64,000 nt of DNA. Origin: Streptomyces sp. B93 (lineage in GTDB: Bacteria > Actinomycetota > Actinomycetes > Streptomycetales > Streptomycetaceae). This document shows positions 25,982 through 33,600 of this stretch, one piece after another; the stretch's first letter is position 1, and each line of letters begins with the position of its first letter. The position numbers were made by a program, and so were the translations under genes. The stretch covers positions 62,001 to 126,000 of the forward strand of contig NZ_JAGPXL010000007.1 of NCBI RefSeq assembly GCF_018070565.1. Direction: 5' to 3'. A model generated the notes under the pieces. It had not been told where the DNA came from and made no database searches. It saw only the letters and a list, made by a program, of their open reading frames with translations.

Positions 25982-26797
25982 ATGGTCTTCGACGCACACC
26001 GCCACATCGGCATCCTGCCCGCCTACCCCTTCTACGGCGGACCGCCCGTCAACCCCGACACCACCGCCCGCGCCACGGTCAAGCAGCTCATCGCGGACCT
26101 GGACGCGGAAGGCACCGAGCGCGCCCTGGTCATCCCCAACTACGGCGTCCCGGACCCCGCGGTCGCGTTCTCCTTCAACGAACTGGCCGTCGAGGCCGCG
26201 CAGAGCGACGACCGGATCAGGGCCGGGCTGTGGGTGTCGCCCCGGCCCGAGGACGCGGACCGCACCACCCAGGCGCTGAAGCTGGCCGGGGAAAGGGGCG
26301 TGAAGGCCTTGAAGCTGAGCTTCCTGCTGGGCGGCCGGCCCACCGACCCGGCCTGCCGGCCCATGCTCGAGCGCATCTTCGCCGAGGCCGGACGGCACCA
26401 ACTGGTGGTCCACGTCCACACCTCCCCGGGCGCCGCTTCCGACATCGACGAAGTCGGCCACCTCGTCGACTGGTACGCCGATCAAGTGCCCGTCCACCTG
26501 GTGCACTTCGGTGGCGGGATGAGCGGCCACATCAAGCTCGTCGGATCCCGGTTCTTCGACTGGATCACCGCCGGAAAGCGTGTCTACACCGACCTCTCCT
26601 GGGCCATCGGCTTCGCGCCCCGCTGGCTCGCCCAGGAGATCGAGCACCGCGGCATCGGCCACGACCGGGTGCTCTTCGCCAGCGATCAGCCGTGGGGCGA
26701 CTTCGCGGGCGAGTACGCCCGCCTCGCCGCGGCGACCGGCGGCGGCGCCCTCGGCGAGCTCGTCTTCCGGGACACGTTCGCCGCGCTCTACGACTGA
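25982..26797 (+). CDS. Amidohydrolase-family (TIM-barrel) hydrolase
   Basis: The ATG at 25982 follows the flavoprotein stop by 10 bases and gives 271 residues. The fold is that of amidohydrolase 2: the metal motif DAHRHIG at residues 4-10 (H-x-H variant), a KALKLSFLLGG strand, HVHTSPG, VHLVHFGGG and the final FASDQPWGD with the metal-binding Asp. It should hydrolyse or decarboxylate a small C-N or C-C substrate in the cytoplasm. It is not one of the classic seven Nit1C proteins, so it may extend the pathway in this organism. Confidence 0.8.
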   Translation: MVFDAHRHIGILPAYPFYGGPPVNPDTTARATVKQLIADLDAEGTERALVIPNYGVPDPAVAFSFNELAVEAAQSDDRIRAGLWVSPRPEDADRTTQALKLAGERGVKALKLSFLLGGRPTDPACRPMLERIFAEAGRHQLVVHVHTSPGAASDIDEVGHLVDWYADQVPVHLVHFGGGMSGHIKLVGSRFFDWITAGKRVYTDLSWAIGFAPRWLAQEIEHRGIGHDRVLFASDQPWGDFAGEYARLAAATGGGALGELVFRDTFAALYD

Positions 26798-26832
26798 CCG
26801 AACCGACCACCGCATCGCACAGGGAGACAGGC

Positions 26833-27363
26833 ATGTCCGAAACCTCGGCGACCGCCGAACTGACCGACGTCGAGCAGAAGTCGCTCAACGAGATTCCGCA
26901 CCCCTCGCTGCCCGAGGGCTCCAGCATCTACGGCTCCACCAAGGTCTTCCCCGACTACCAGGCGGAGGACGGCGAGACGTACTTCACCCTGGTCCACGGC
27001 ATCGCGCACGAGTCGTCGGTGTCGTTCGTCGCCGTCCTGCAGGCCACCCGCGCACTGCGCAAGGGCTTCGAGACCGCCCTCTACTTCTACGGCCCCGGCT
27101 CCCTCAACTGCCTGGCCACGCGGGGCTTCCCGACCGTCGGGAACTCCGCGTTCCCCGGTGAGCACAACATCAACAACCAGCTCAAGACGTTCATCGCCGA
27201 GGGCGGCAAGGTGTACTGCTGCCGCTTCGGCCTGTCGCTGCACGGCGCCCGCGAGGAAGACCTCATCGAGGGTGTCATCCCCACCCACCCGCTCGACGTC
27301 CAGGACGCGCTGATCCACTACGCGCGCAAGGGCGCCATCATCAACTCGACCTACCAGCTGTAA
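26833..27363 (+). CDS. MSMEG_0572/Sll0783-family nitrogen-starvation response protein
   Basis: The 176-residue protein carries the family signature YGSTKVFPDYQAEDGETYFTLVHGIAHESSVSFVAVLQATRALRKGFE (shown here as scattered pieces: VFPDYQ, HGIAHESSVSF, LRKGFE) and GFPTVGNSAFPGEHNINNQ. It is the NitB-type protein of Nit1C clusters; its cyanobacterial relative Sll0783 is induced by nitrogen starvation. A DsrE-like fold is possible from FYGPGS and CCRFGLSLHG, which is my inference. Two adjacent cysteines in VYCCRFG may be functional. It is preceded by a GGGAGACAGG site. Confidence 0.87.
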   Translation: MSETSATAELTDVEQKSLNEIPHPSLPEGSSIYGSTKVFPDYQAEDGETYFTLVHGIAHESSVSFVAVLQATRALRKGFETALYFYGPGSLNCLATRGFPTVGNSAFPGEHNINNQLKTFIAEGGKVYCCRFGLSLHGAREEDLIEGVIPTHPLDVQDALIHYARKGAIINSTYQL

Positions 27364-27374
27364 GGGGGCCCGAC

Positions 27375-28466
27375 GTGAGCGTTGGCACCGGCAAGACGGC
27401 TACGGCGGTGGACGTGCGGATCATGACCCGAGCCGACCTCGCCCTGCGAGGCATCGCACTGGACGCCCCCGTACGGCGGCCGGACGGCGCGGGGCCCAGC
27501 GACGACGGACACGTCCTCGTCGCCGGTGCCAACGCCGCGCTCCCCACCAACCCCGACAGTCCCTACCGTGTCCGCGACGGCCGGGTGTGGCTCGGCGACG
27601 AGGACACCGGCCTGGCCCTGACACCCGTACGACGGCCGAGGTTCTACGACCTGGCCACCGCCGACGGCATCCCGTATGAGCACATCGCCCGTCTGCACGG
27701 CGCCGATGTCCTGGCCACCACCGTCGTGCAGACCTGCGTCCGCTACGCGGAGGCCGACCGCTGCCGCTTCTGCACCATCGAGGAGTCCCTGCGCTCCGGC
27801 GCCACGGTGGCCGCCAAGACCCCGGCGCAGCTCGCCGAGGTCGCCGAGGCCGCCGTACGGCTGGACGGCGTCAAGCAGATGGTCATGACCACCGGCACGA
27901 CCACCGGCCCGGACCGCGGCGCCCGCAACCTCGTGCGCTGCGTGCGGGCGGTGCGGCAGGCCGTTCCCGGCCTGCCGGTCCAGGTGCAGTGCGAGCCACC
28001 TGGCGACCTGTCCTGGATCCGCGCCCTGCACGATGCCGGTGCCGCCGCGATCGGCATCCATGTCGAGTCGCTTGACGACGAGGTGCGCCGACGCTGGATG
28101 CCCGGCAAGTCCACCGTCCCCCTGGCCGAGTACGACAGAGCGTGGGACGAGGCGGTGCGCGTCTTCGGGCCGAACCGCGTCTCCACCTACCTGCTGGTCG
28201 GACTGGGCGAGGACCCCGGTGAACTCATCGAGGGCGCGGGGAGGTTGATCGACCGCGGGGTGTATCCCTTCGTCGTCCCCTTCCGCCCCATGGCCGGCAC
28301 TCTCGCGGCCCGTGACGGAATCCCGGCACCGAGCGCGCGGTACCTGGCCCAGGTCACCGAAGGCGTCGCGGCGAAACTGCGCGCGGGCGGGATGAACGGC
28401 GCCGACCAGAGAGCCGGCTGCGCGGCCTGCGGGGCGTGCAGCGTGCTGAAGTCGGCAGGTGGCTGA
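27375..28466 (+). CDS. MSMEG_0568-family radical SAM protein
   Basis: The GTG at 27375 gives 363 residues. The iron-sulfur cysteines occur as QTCVRYAEADRCRFCTIE (C-x8-C-x2-C spacing, slightly different from the common Cx3Cx2C but normal for this family), followed by barrel strands such as KQMVMTTGTTTG and GIHVESLDDEVRRRWMPGK. The C-terminus has a further cluster of cysteines, GCAACGACS, that may hold a second Fe-S cluster. It resembles biotin/lipoate synthase-like radical SAM enzymes and is the NitD component. Confidence 0.87.
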   Translation: MSVGTGKTATAVDVRIMTRADLALRGIALDAPVRRPDGAGPSDDGHVLVAGANAALPTNPDSPYRVRDGRVWLGDEDTGLALTPVRRPRFYDLATADGIPYEHIARLHGADVLATTVVQTCVRYAEADRCRFCTIEESLRSGATVAAKTPAQLAEVAEAAVRLDGVKQMVMTTGTTTGPDRGARNLVRCVRAVRQAVPGLPVQVQCEPPGDLSWIRALHDAGAAAIGIHVESLDDEVRRRWMPGKSTVPLAEYDRAWDEAVRVFGPNRVSTYLLVGLGEDPGELIEGAGRLIDRGVYPFVVPFRPMAGTLAARDGIPAPSARYLAQVTEGVAAKLRAGGMNGADQRAGCAACGACSVLKSAGG

Positions 28467-29901
28467 GATGTACCTCGACGGATCCGCCGCGGCACCCGTC
28501 TGCGGAGAGAACCCCGACATCCTGGCCCTGCTCGGCGACCGCAGCACCCTCGCCCGGCGAGCCGCCTTCCACATCGAGGAGGCCAGCGGGCAGGCCGGAC
28601 TGAGCGCCTACCGGCGCCTGCGCCGGGACGTCTTCGTGCACGAGCAGGGGCTGTTCCGCGGCCACGACCTCGACGACCGGGACAGCGACCCCCGCACCGT
28701 CGTCCTGGTCGCCAGGGCCGTCGATGGCACGGTGGTGGGCGGTGTACGGCTCGGCCCTGTGGACGACGGGCCCGACATCGGCTGGTGGCAGGGCGGTCGC
28801 CTGGTCGTCGCCCCGGCCGCCCGCGGACCGCACGGCATCGGCGCGGCCCTGGTCCGCGCGGCCTGCGCCCGTGCGGAGACGGAAGGGGTACTGCGCTTCG
28901 ATGCCACCGTGCAGCGGCGCACCGCGCCCCTGTTCCGGCGGCTGGGCTGGCAGCGGGTCCGCGACACCACGGTCGCGGGCGCACCCCACCTCCGGATGCG
29001 GTGGCCGATCCGCCGGATCGCCGCCCAAGCGGCGGCGGCGAAAGGCCCGTTGGGGCCACTGCTGGCGCCCCTGCTGCCCGGGGGCACGGGATTCGTCGGC
29101 GACGACGGGGCGCCGGTCCCCGACACCGACGTGATCGCCGCGTGCGACGCGATCGGGCCGTCCATGGTCGAGCGCGACCCGGACTGGGCGGGCTGGTGCG
29201 CGGTGCTGGTCAACGTCAACGACCTGGCCGCCATGGGCGCCTCACCCCTCGGGCTGCTCGACGCACTCGGCGCCCGGGACGCCGCGCACGCGGCACGCGT
29301 GCTGGCCGGGCTGGGCCGGGCCGGGCAGGCGTACGGCGTCCCCGTCCTGGGCGGGCACACCCAGCTCGGCGTCCCGGCGGCCCTGTCCGTCACCGCACTG
29401 GGCCGGACCCGGTATCCGGTGCCGGGCGGCGGTGGACGCCCCGGCCACGCCGTACGGCTGACAGCGGACCTCGGCGGCACCTGGCGCCCGGGATACCGGG
29501 GCCGCCAGTGGGACTCCACCAGTCACCGTCGTGCGGGCGAACTGCGCGCCATGACCGGTGCGGTGGCTGCCGCCCGGCCCGCCGCCGCCAAGGACGTGTC
29601 CATGGCGGGAGTCGCCGGCACACTCGGCATGCTCGCCGAGGCGAGCGGCTGCCGGGCAGTGCTCGACGTGGCCGCCGTGCCCCGGCCGCGGCAGGCGGCC
29701 ATGGCCGACTGGCTCACCTGCTTTCCCGGCTTCGCGATGCTCACCGCCGCCGCGCCCGACGCGCCGCCGCTCGCGGCCGGGCCCGCCGCACAGGCCGTCT
29801 GCGGGGAGCTGACCACAGGAGAGGGAGTCGGGCTGCGCTGGCCCGACGGAGACATCACCGAAGCGGTCACGTCCACGGTGACCGGGATGGGACCCGCATG
29901 A
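28459..29901 (+). CDS. GNAT acetyltransferase fused to AIR-synthase-like domain (MSMEG_0567/Sll0787)
   Basis: The protein of about 480 residues joins two activities. Residues 30-180 form a GNAT N-acyltransferase (YRRLRRDVFVHEQG, RLVVAPAARGPHGIGAALV). Residues 190-480 are PurM/AIR-synthase-like (GDDGAPVPDTDVIAACDAI, LVNVNDLAAMGASPLGLLDAL, GGHTQLG). In Pseudomonas and some others these are separate NitE and NitF proteins; the fusion is usual in actinobacteria and cyanobacteria. The start may be GTG 28459, overlapping the radical SAM stop by eight bases, or ATG 28468. An ATP-dependent step on an acylated intermediate is a reasonable inference. Confidence 0.87.
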   Translation: MAEMYLDGSAAAPVCGENPDILALLGDRSTLARRAAFHIEEASGQAGLSAYRRLRRDVFVHEQGLFRGHDLDDRDSDPRTVVLVARAVDGTVVGGVRLGPVDDGPDIGWWQGGRLVVAPAARGPHGIGAALVRAACARAETEGVLRFDATVQRRTAPLFRRLGWQRVRDTTVAGAPHLRMRWPIRRIAAQAAAAKGPLGPLLAPLLPGGTGFVGDDGAPVPDTDVIAACDAIGPSMVERDPDWAGWCAVLVNVNDLAAMGASPLGLLDALGARDAAHAARVLAGLGRAGQAYGVPVLGGHTQLGVPAALSVTALGRTRYPVPGGGGRPGHAVRLTADLGGTWRPGYRGRQWDSTSHRRAGELRAMTGAVAAARPAAAKDVSMAGVAGTLGMLAEASGCRAVLDVAAVPRPRQAAMADWLTCFPGFAMLTAAAPDAPPLAAGPAAQAVCGELTTGEGVGLRWPDGDITEAVTSTVTGMGPA

Positions 29902-30749
29902 CCACCCTGCGCATGGCAGCCGTCGCCGCCGAGTTCGGCCGCGACCTGGAGGACACCTTCACCACCGTCGAACGGCTGATCAAGGAGGCCCGTACCGAGG
30001 GCGTGGGGCTGCTCGCCCTGCCGGAGGCGTGCCTGGGCGGCTACCTGCTGAGCCTCCATGACGGCGTCGCTCGCGACGAGGGCCCGCCCGCGCTCGCCCT
30101 CGACGGGCCGGAGATCCGCCGGCTGGCCGCCCTGGCGGGGGAGATGACGGTGGTGGCGGGCTACTGCGAGGCGGGCGCGGACGGCCGGCGCTACAACAGC
30201 GCGGTCTGCGTCAGCGGCGACGGTGTCCTCGGCAACCACCGCAAGGTCCACCAGCCGCTCAGTGAGGACGCCAGCTATGCCTGCGGTGACGGCTTCCGTG
30301 CCTTCGACACCCCGGTCGGCCGGATCGGCATGATGATCTGCTACGACAAGGCGTTCCCCGAGTCCGCCCGCGCGCTGGCGCTGGACGGCGCCGAGATCGG
30401 CGTGTGCGTATCCGCCTGGCCCGGAGCCCGGACCCAGGCCGCCCGCGACCTCGTCAACGACCGCTGGAAGCGCCGCTTCGACCTGTTCGACCGGGCTCGC
30501 GCTCTGGAGAACCAGATCGTGTGGCTCTCCGCCAACCAGGCGGGCACCTTCGGGTCGCTACGCTTCGTCGGCAGCGCCAAGGTCGTCGACCCCGGCGGCG
30601 ACATCCTCGCGGACACCGGAGTCGCGGCCGGTATGGCCGTCGCCGAGCTAGACGTCGCACAGGCCCTGTCGACGGCCCGCCGGTCCATGGGGCACCTGCG
30701 CGACCGGCGCCCGGACGTCTACGCACCCGCAGGAGCAGCAACCACATGA
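29898..30749 (+). CDS. Nitrilase-superfamily hydrolase, Nit1 type (active)
   Basis: This 283-residue protein has the full catalytic set: E43 in ALPEACLGG, K116 in HRKVHQ and C148 in MMICYDKAFPE. Such enzymes hydrolyse nitriles or amides through a thioester. It is the NitC component; in Pseudomonas fluorescens NCIMB 11764 the Nit1C cluster has been reported as necessary for growth on cyanide as nitrogen source. The ATG overlaps the upstream stop by four bases, and its own stop overlaps a second paralogue. Confidence 0.9.
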   Translation: MTTLRMAAVAAEFGRDLEDTFTTVERLIKEARTEGVGLLALPEACLGGYLLSLHDGVARDEGPPALALDGPEIRRLAALAGEMTVVAGYCEAGADGRRYNSAVCVSGDGVLGNHRKVHQPLSEDASYACGDGFRAFDTPVGRIGMMICYDKAFPESARALALDGAEIGVCVSAWPGARTQAARDLVNDRWKRRFDLFDRARALENQIVWLSANQAGTFGSLRFVGSAKVVDPGGDILADTGVAAGMAVAELDVAQALSTARRSMGHLRDRRPDVYAPAGAATT

Positions 30750-31582
30750 GCACGATCAGGATCGCGGCCGCGGCCGCCCACTTCGGCCGCGACCTGGAGT
30801 TCGACCTGGCCCGCATCGGCAAGGTCATCGACGACGCGCGCGGATTCGGCGCAGACCTGCTCGTTCTGCCCGACGCCGCACTCGGCGGCTACCTCGCCGA
30901 CCTGCGGCACCCAGATCCTGATGCCCTGCCCCCCGCTCTCAAGCCGGACAGCCCGCTGATCCTGCGGGTGGCCCGTCTCGCGGCCGAGATGGTGGTGTGC
31001 GTCGGCTACTGCGAGGACGGCGGCACCGAACGCTACAACGCCGCCGTGTGCGTCAGCGGCGACGGCGTCCTCGGCCGCCACCGCAAGGTCCACCTCCCGG
31101 CCGGCGAGGTCGCCGCCTACACCCCCGGCGACCGCTTCGACGCCTTCGACACCCCGGTCGGCCGGATCGGCATGCTCATCGACTACGACAAGACGTTCCC
31201 GGAGTCGGCGCGCTCGCTGGCCCTGGACGGCGCCGAGATCCTCGCCTGCCTCTCCGCCTGGCCCACCAGCATCACCAACCGCGCCCCGCGCATGGCCCAG
31301 GACCGCCAGGCCAAGCTCTTCGACCTGTACGACCAGGCCCGCGCCGCGGAGAACCAGGTCGTCCTCGCCTCCTCCAACCAGACCGGTGCCATGGGCGGCA
31401 TGCGCTTCCTCGGCCAGGCCAAGGTGGTCGGCCCCGGCGGCGACATCCTCGCCCGCACCTGGGCCAAGGCAGGTCTCGCGGTCGCCGAGGTCGACGTCGC
31501 CGAGGAGATCGACCGTGCCCGCCGCGTCCTGCACCACCTCGATGAACTGCGCCCCCGCGCCTACCGGGAGACCCGGTCGTGA
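30746..31582 (+). CDS. Nitrilase-like paralogue lacking catalytic Glu and Cys
   Basis: The 278-residue protein is clearly homologous to the preceding nitrilase over its full length, but the catalytic Glu is Asp (D43 in VLPDAALGG) and the nucleophile Cys is Asp (D146 in MLIDYDKTFPE); only Lys (K114, HRKVHL) is kept. A C-to-D change removes the thioester chemistry. The frame is open and the fold residues around both sites are conserved, so it looks selected rather than decaying. It may be a structural partner of the active nitrilase, since these enzymes form dimers and spirals, or a binding protein. Start and stop overlap neighbours by four bases. Confidence 0.88.
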   Translation: MSTIRIAAAAAHFGRDLEFDLARIGKVIDDARGFGADLLVLPDAALGGYLADLRHPDPDALPPALKPDSPLILRVARLAAEMVVCVGYCEDGGTERYNAAVCVSGDGVLGRHRKVHLPAGEVAAYTPGDRFDAFDTPVGRIGMLIDYDKTFPESARSLALDGAEILACLSAWPTSITNRAPRMAQDRQAKLFDLYDQARAAENQVVLASSNQTGAMGGMRFLGQAKVVGPGGDILARTWAKAGLAVAEVDVAEEIDRARRVLHHLDELRPRAYRETRS

Positions 31583-32655
31583 AGATCGCCCTGCTCAGCT
31601 ACTCCACCAAGCCGCGCGGCGGCGTCGTCCACACCCTCGCCCTCGCCGAGGCGCTTGCGGCCGAGGGCCAGGACGTCACCGTGTGGACTTTGGGCCGAGG
31701 CGGCGACACGGGCTTCTTCCGGCCCGTTGACCCGGCCGTACGGCTACGGATCGTGCCGTTCCCGGACGGCCCGCACAACGAGACCGTCGGCGAGCGCATC
31801 CTGCGCTCCATCGGCACCCTCCGCGACGCCTTCGACCCGGCGCCCTACGACATCGTCCATGCCCAGGACTGCATCAGCGCCAACGCCGTCGGCCGCTGCG
31901 TGCGAACCGTCCACCACATCGACCACTTCACCACCCCCGAACTGGCTGCCTGCCACGAACGGGCCATCGTGGAGCCGTACGCGCACATCTGCGTCTCGCA
32001 GTCGGTGGCCGGGGAACTGGCGCGAGGGTGGGGACTGTCCCCGGCCGTCATCCCCAACGGGGTTGCATACGAGCGATTCGCCACCACCTGCCCCGAGGCC
32101 CGCGCCGCCTGGCGCTCCCGCCTGGGCCGCTACGTCCTCACCGTCGGCGGCATCGAACCCCGCAAGGGATCACTGGACCTGCTGGAGGCATACGCGGTGC
32201 TGCACGCCAGCCATCCCGACGTGCGGCTGGTAGTCGCGGGCGGCGAGACACTGTTCGACTACCGCGACTACCGGACCCGTTGGGAGGCCAGGGCCGCCGA
32301 ACTCGGCGCTGGGCCCATCGTGCTGGGCCAGGTCGCCGAGGAGCACCTGCCCTCGCTGGTCGCCGCCGCCAGCGCCTTCGCCTTCCCTTCCGTCAAGGAG
32401 GGCTTCGGCCTCGCCGCCATGGAGGCACTCGCCGCGGGCGTCCCGCTGATAGTCCGCGACCTGCCCGTCCTGCGCGAGGTGTTCGACGGGACCGCCCGCT
32501 TCGCGCACACCCCCATCGACCTGGCCGCCGAGCTCAGCGCGGCGCTCGCGGCCGACGATCCGGCCCGGCAGGCGCGGGGCCGGAAGCTCGCCGCCCGTCA
32601 CACCTGGCAAACGGCCGCCGGGCGGCACCTGGCGTTCTACCGCACGCTCGGCTGA
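31579..32655 (+). CDS. MSMEG_0565-family glycosyltransferase (GT4-like)
   Basis: From GTG 31579 the product has 358 residues with a GT-B fold: N-terminal GGVVHTLALAEALAAEGQDVTVWTLG, then VIPNGVAYERF, VGGIEPRKGSLDLLEAY, and the sugar-nucleotide loop AFPSVKEGFGLAAMEALAAGVPLI (E-x7-E pattern). It is the standard last gene of actinobacterial MSMEG_0565-0572 clusters. A glycosyltransferase in a nitrilase cluster suggests that the product is a small glycosylated metabolite rather than simple ammonia release; this is inference. Confidence 0.88.
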   Translation: MKIALLSYSTKPRGGVVHTLALAEALAAEGQDVTVWTLGRGGDTGFFRPVDPAVRLRIVPFPDGPHNETVGERILRSIGTLRDAFDPAPYDIVHAQDCISANAVGRCVRTVHHIDHFTTPELAACHERAIVEPYAHICVSQSVAGELARGWGLSPAVIPNGVAYERFATTCPEARAAWRSRLGRYVLTVGGIEPRKGSLDLLEAYAVLHASHPDVRLVVAGGETLFDYRDYRTRWEARAAELGAGPIVLGQVAEEHLPSLVAAASAFAFPSVKEGFGLAAMEALAAGVPLIVRDLPVLREVFDGTARFAHTPIDLAAELSAALAADDPARQARGRKLAARHTWQTAAGRHLAFYRTLG

Positions 32656-33584
32656 AGAACTCGCTCGCCGCAGGCGGCCGTCGCCGGGCCCCGCTGGGCT
32701 GGTTGCGGGGCACAGCGTGCTGTGCGGTGGCGGGTGTGGTGGTGCTGGACACGGTGCAACCCCCGCACGGACCGCACCGGATCGTGGACGGCTCCTCCCC
32801 CACGCCGTCCACCCCGTACTGGCTGCTCATCATCGCCACGCACATGACCGCCAACGCCTTGTGTGTCGCGGTGTGCCTCAGCCGCGGACGGCAGTGCGCC
32901 CCCGGCTTCCTCAGAGCGGCCCTGCTCCTGCTGGGGTCCGGCGCCGCCATGGCAGGCGTGTTCTGGCTCTGCGCGCTGTCCCAGCTTCTCGGCCACGCCG
33001 GGGCGGCGCCCCTCCAGCCGTTCGCCCTCGCCCTGCACGGTCTGCTGGTTGCCGCCGCCCTGTCCGTGCCCGGCATCCACACCGCCCGGCGCACGCTCAC
33101 CGACCTGCGGGACTGGTGGCTGGTCTGGCCCCTGTGGCGGGATCTGGTGGAGGTATGCCCCCAAGTGCTGTTGTCCCCCCGGCGCAGCAGCCGCCTGAAG
33201 GAGAATCTCTGGCAGCACGGTCCGGGCCGACTGCTGCTGTACCGCAAGCTCATGGAGATCCGCGATGCCATCCTGCTGCTAGACAAGTACGTCACCCCCG
33301 AGTTGCTCGCCCAGGCGCGGGCGTTCGCCGCCGACCGCCCGCGTCGGCGCACGCGCGCGTCCGCCGTGGTGTCGTCCTCGGCCGACTGCCATGAGGCCGC
33401 CGTGATCGCCGTCGTACTGAAGGGGGCCCGCGCGGCGTGTCTGGCCACCGACTGCCCGAGCCGGGACACGGTGCCCATCGCGCGGATCGGCGCCGACACC
33501 CTGCCCGGCGAGACGGCGTTCCTCGTCGAGGTGGCCTGCATCTGCCGCAGGGCTCCCACTCCTCTCCCCCACCCACCCCCGTGA
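32656..33584 (+). pseudogene. 5'-truncated MAB_1171c/DUF6545-type membrane protein
   Basis: The frame open to 33584 encodes the C-terminal two thirds of an actinomycete membrane protein family: four hydrophobic helices (near 32703-32755, 32815-32870, 32905-32970, 33010-33070) and then the cytoplasmic DUF6545-like part (DWWLVWPLWRDLVEVCP, LYRKLMEIRDAILLLDKY). Family members have about 390-420 residues with seven N-terminal helices; here the first three are missing and no well-placed start codon with a ribosome site is seen (GTG codons at 32727 and 32736-32742 are possible). It may be a remnant, or a shortened protein translated after the glycosyltransferase. Confidence 0.6.
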
Positions 33585-33600
33585 CAGAGGAAACACCGCG

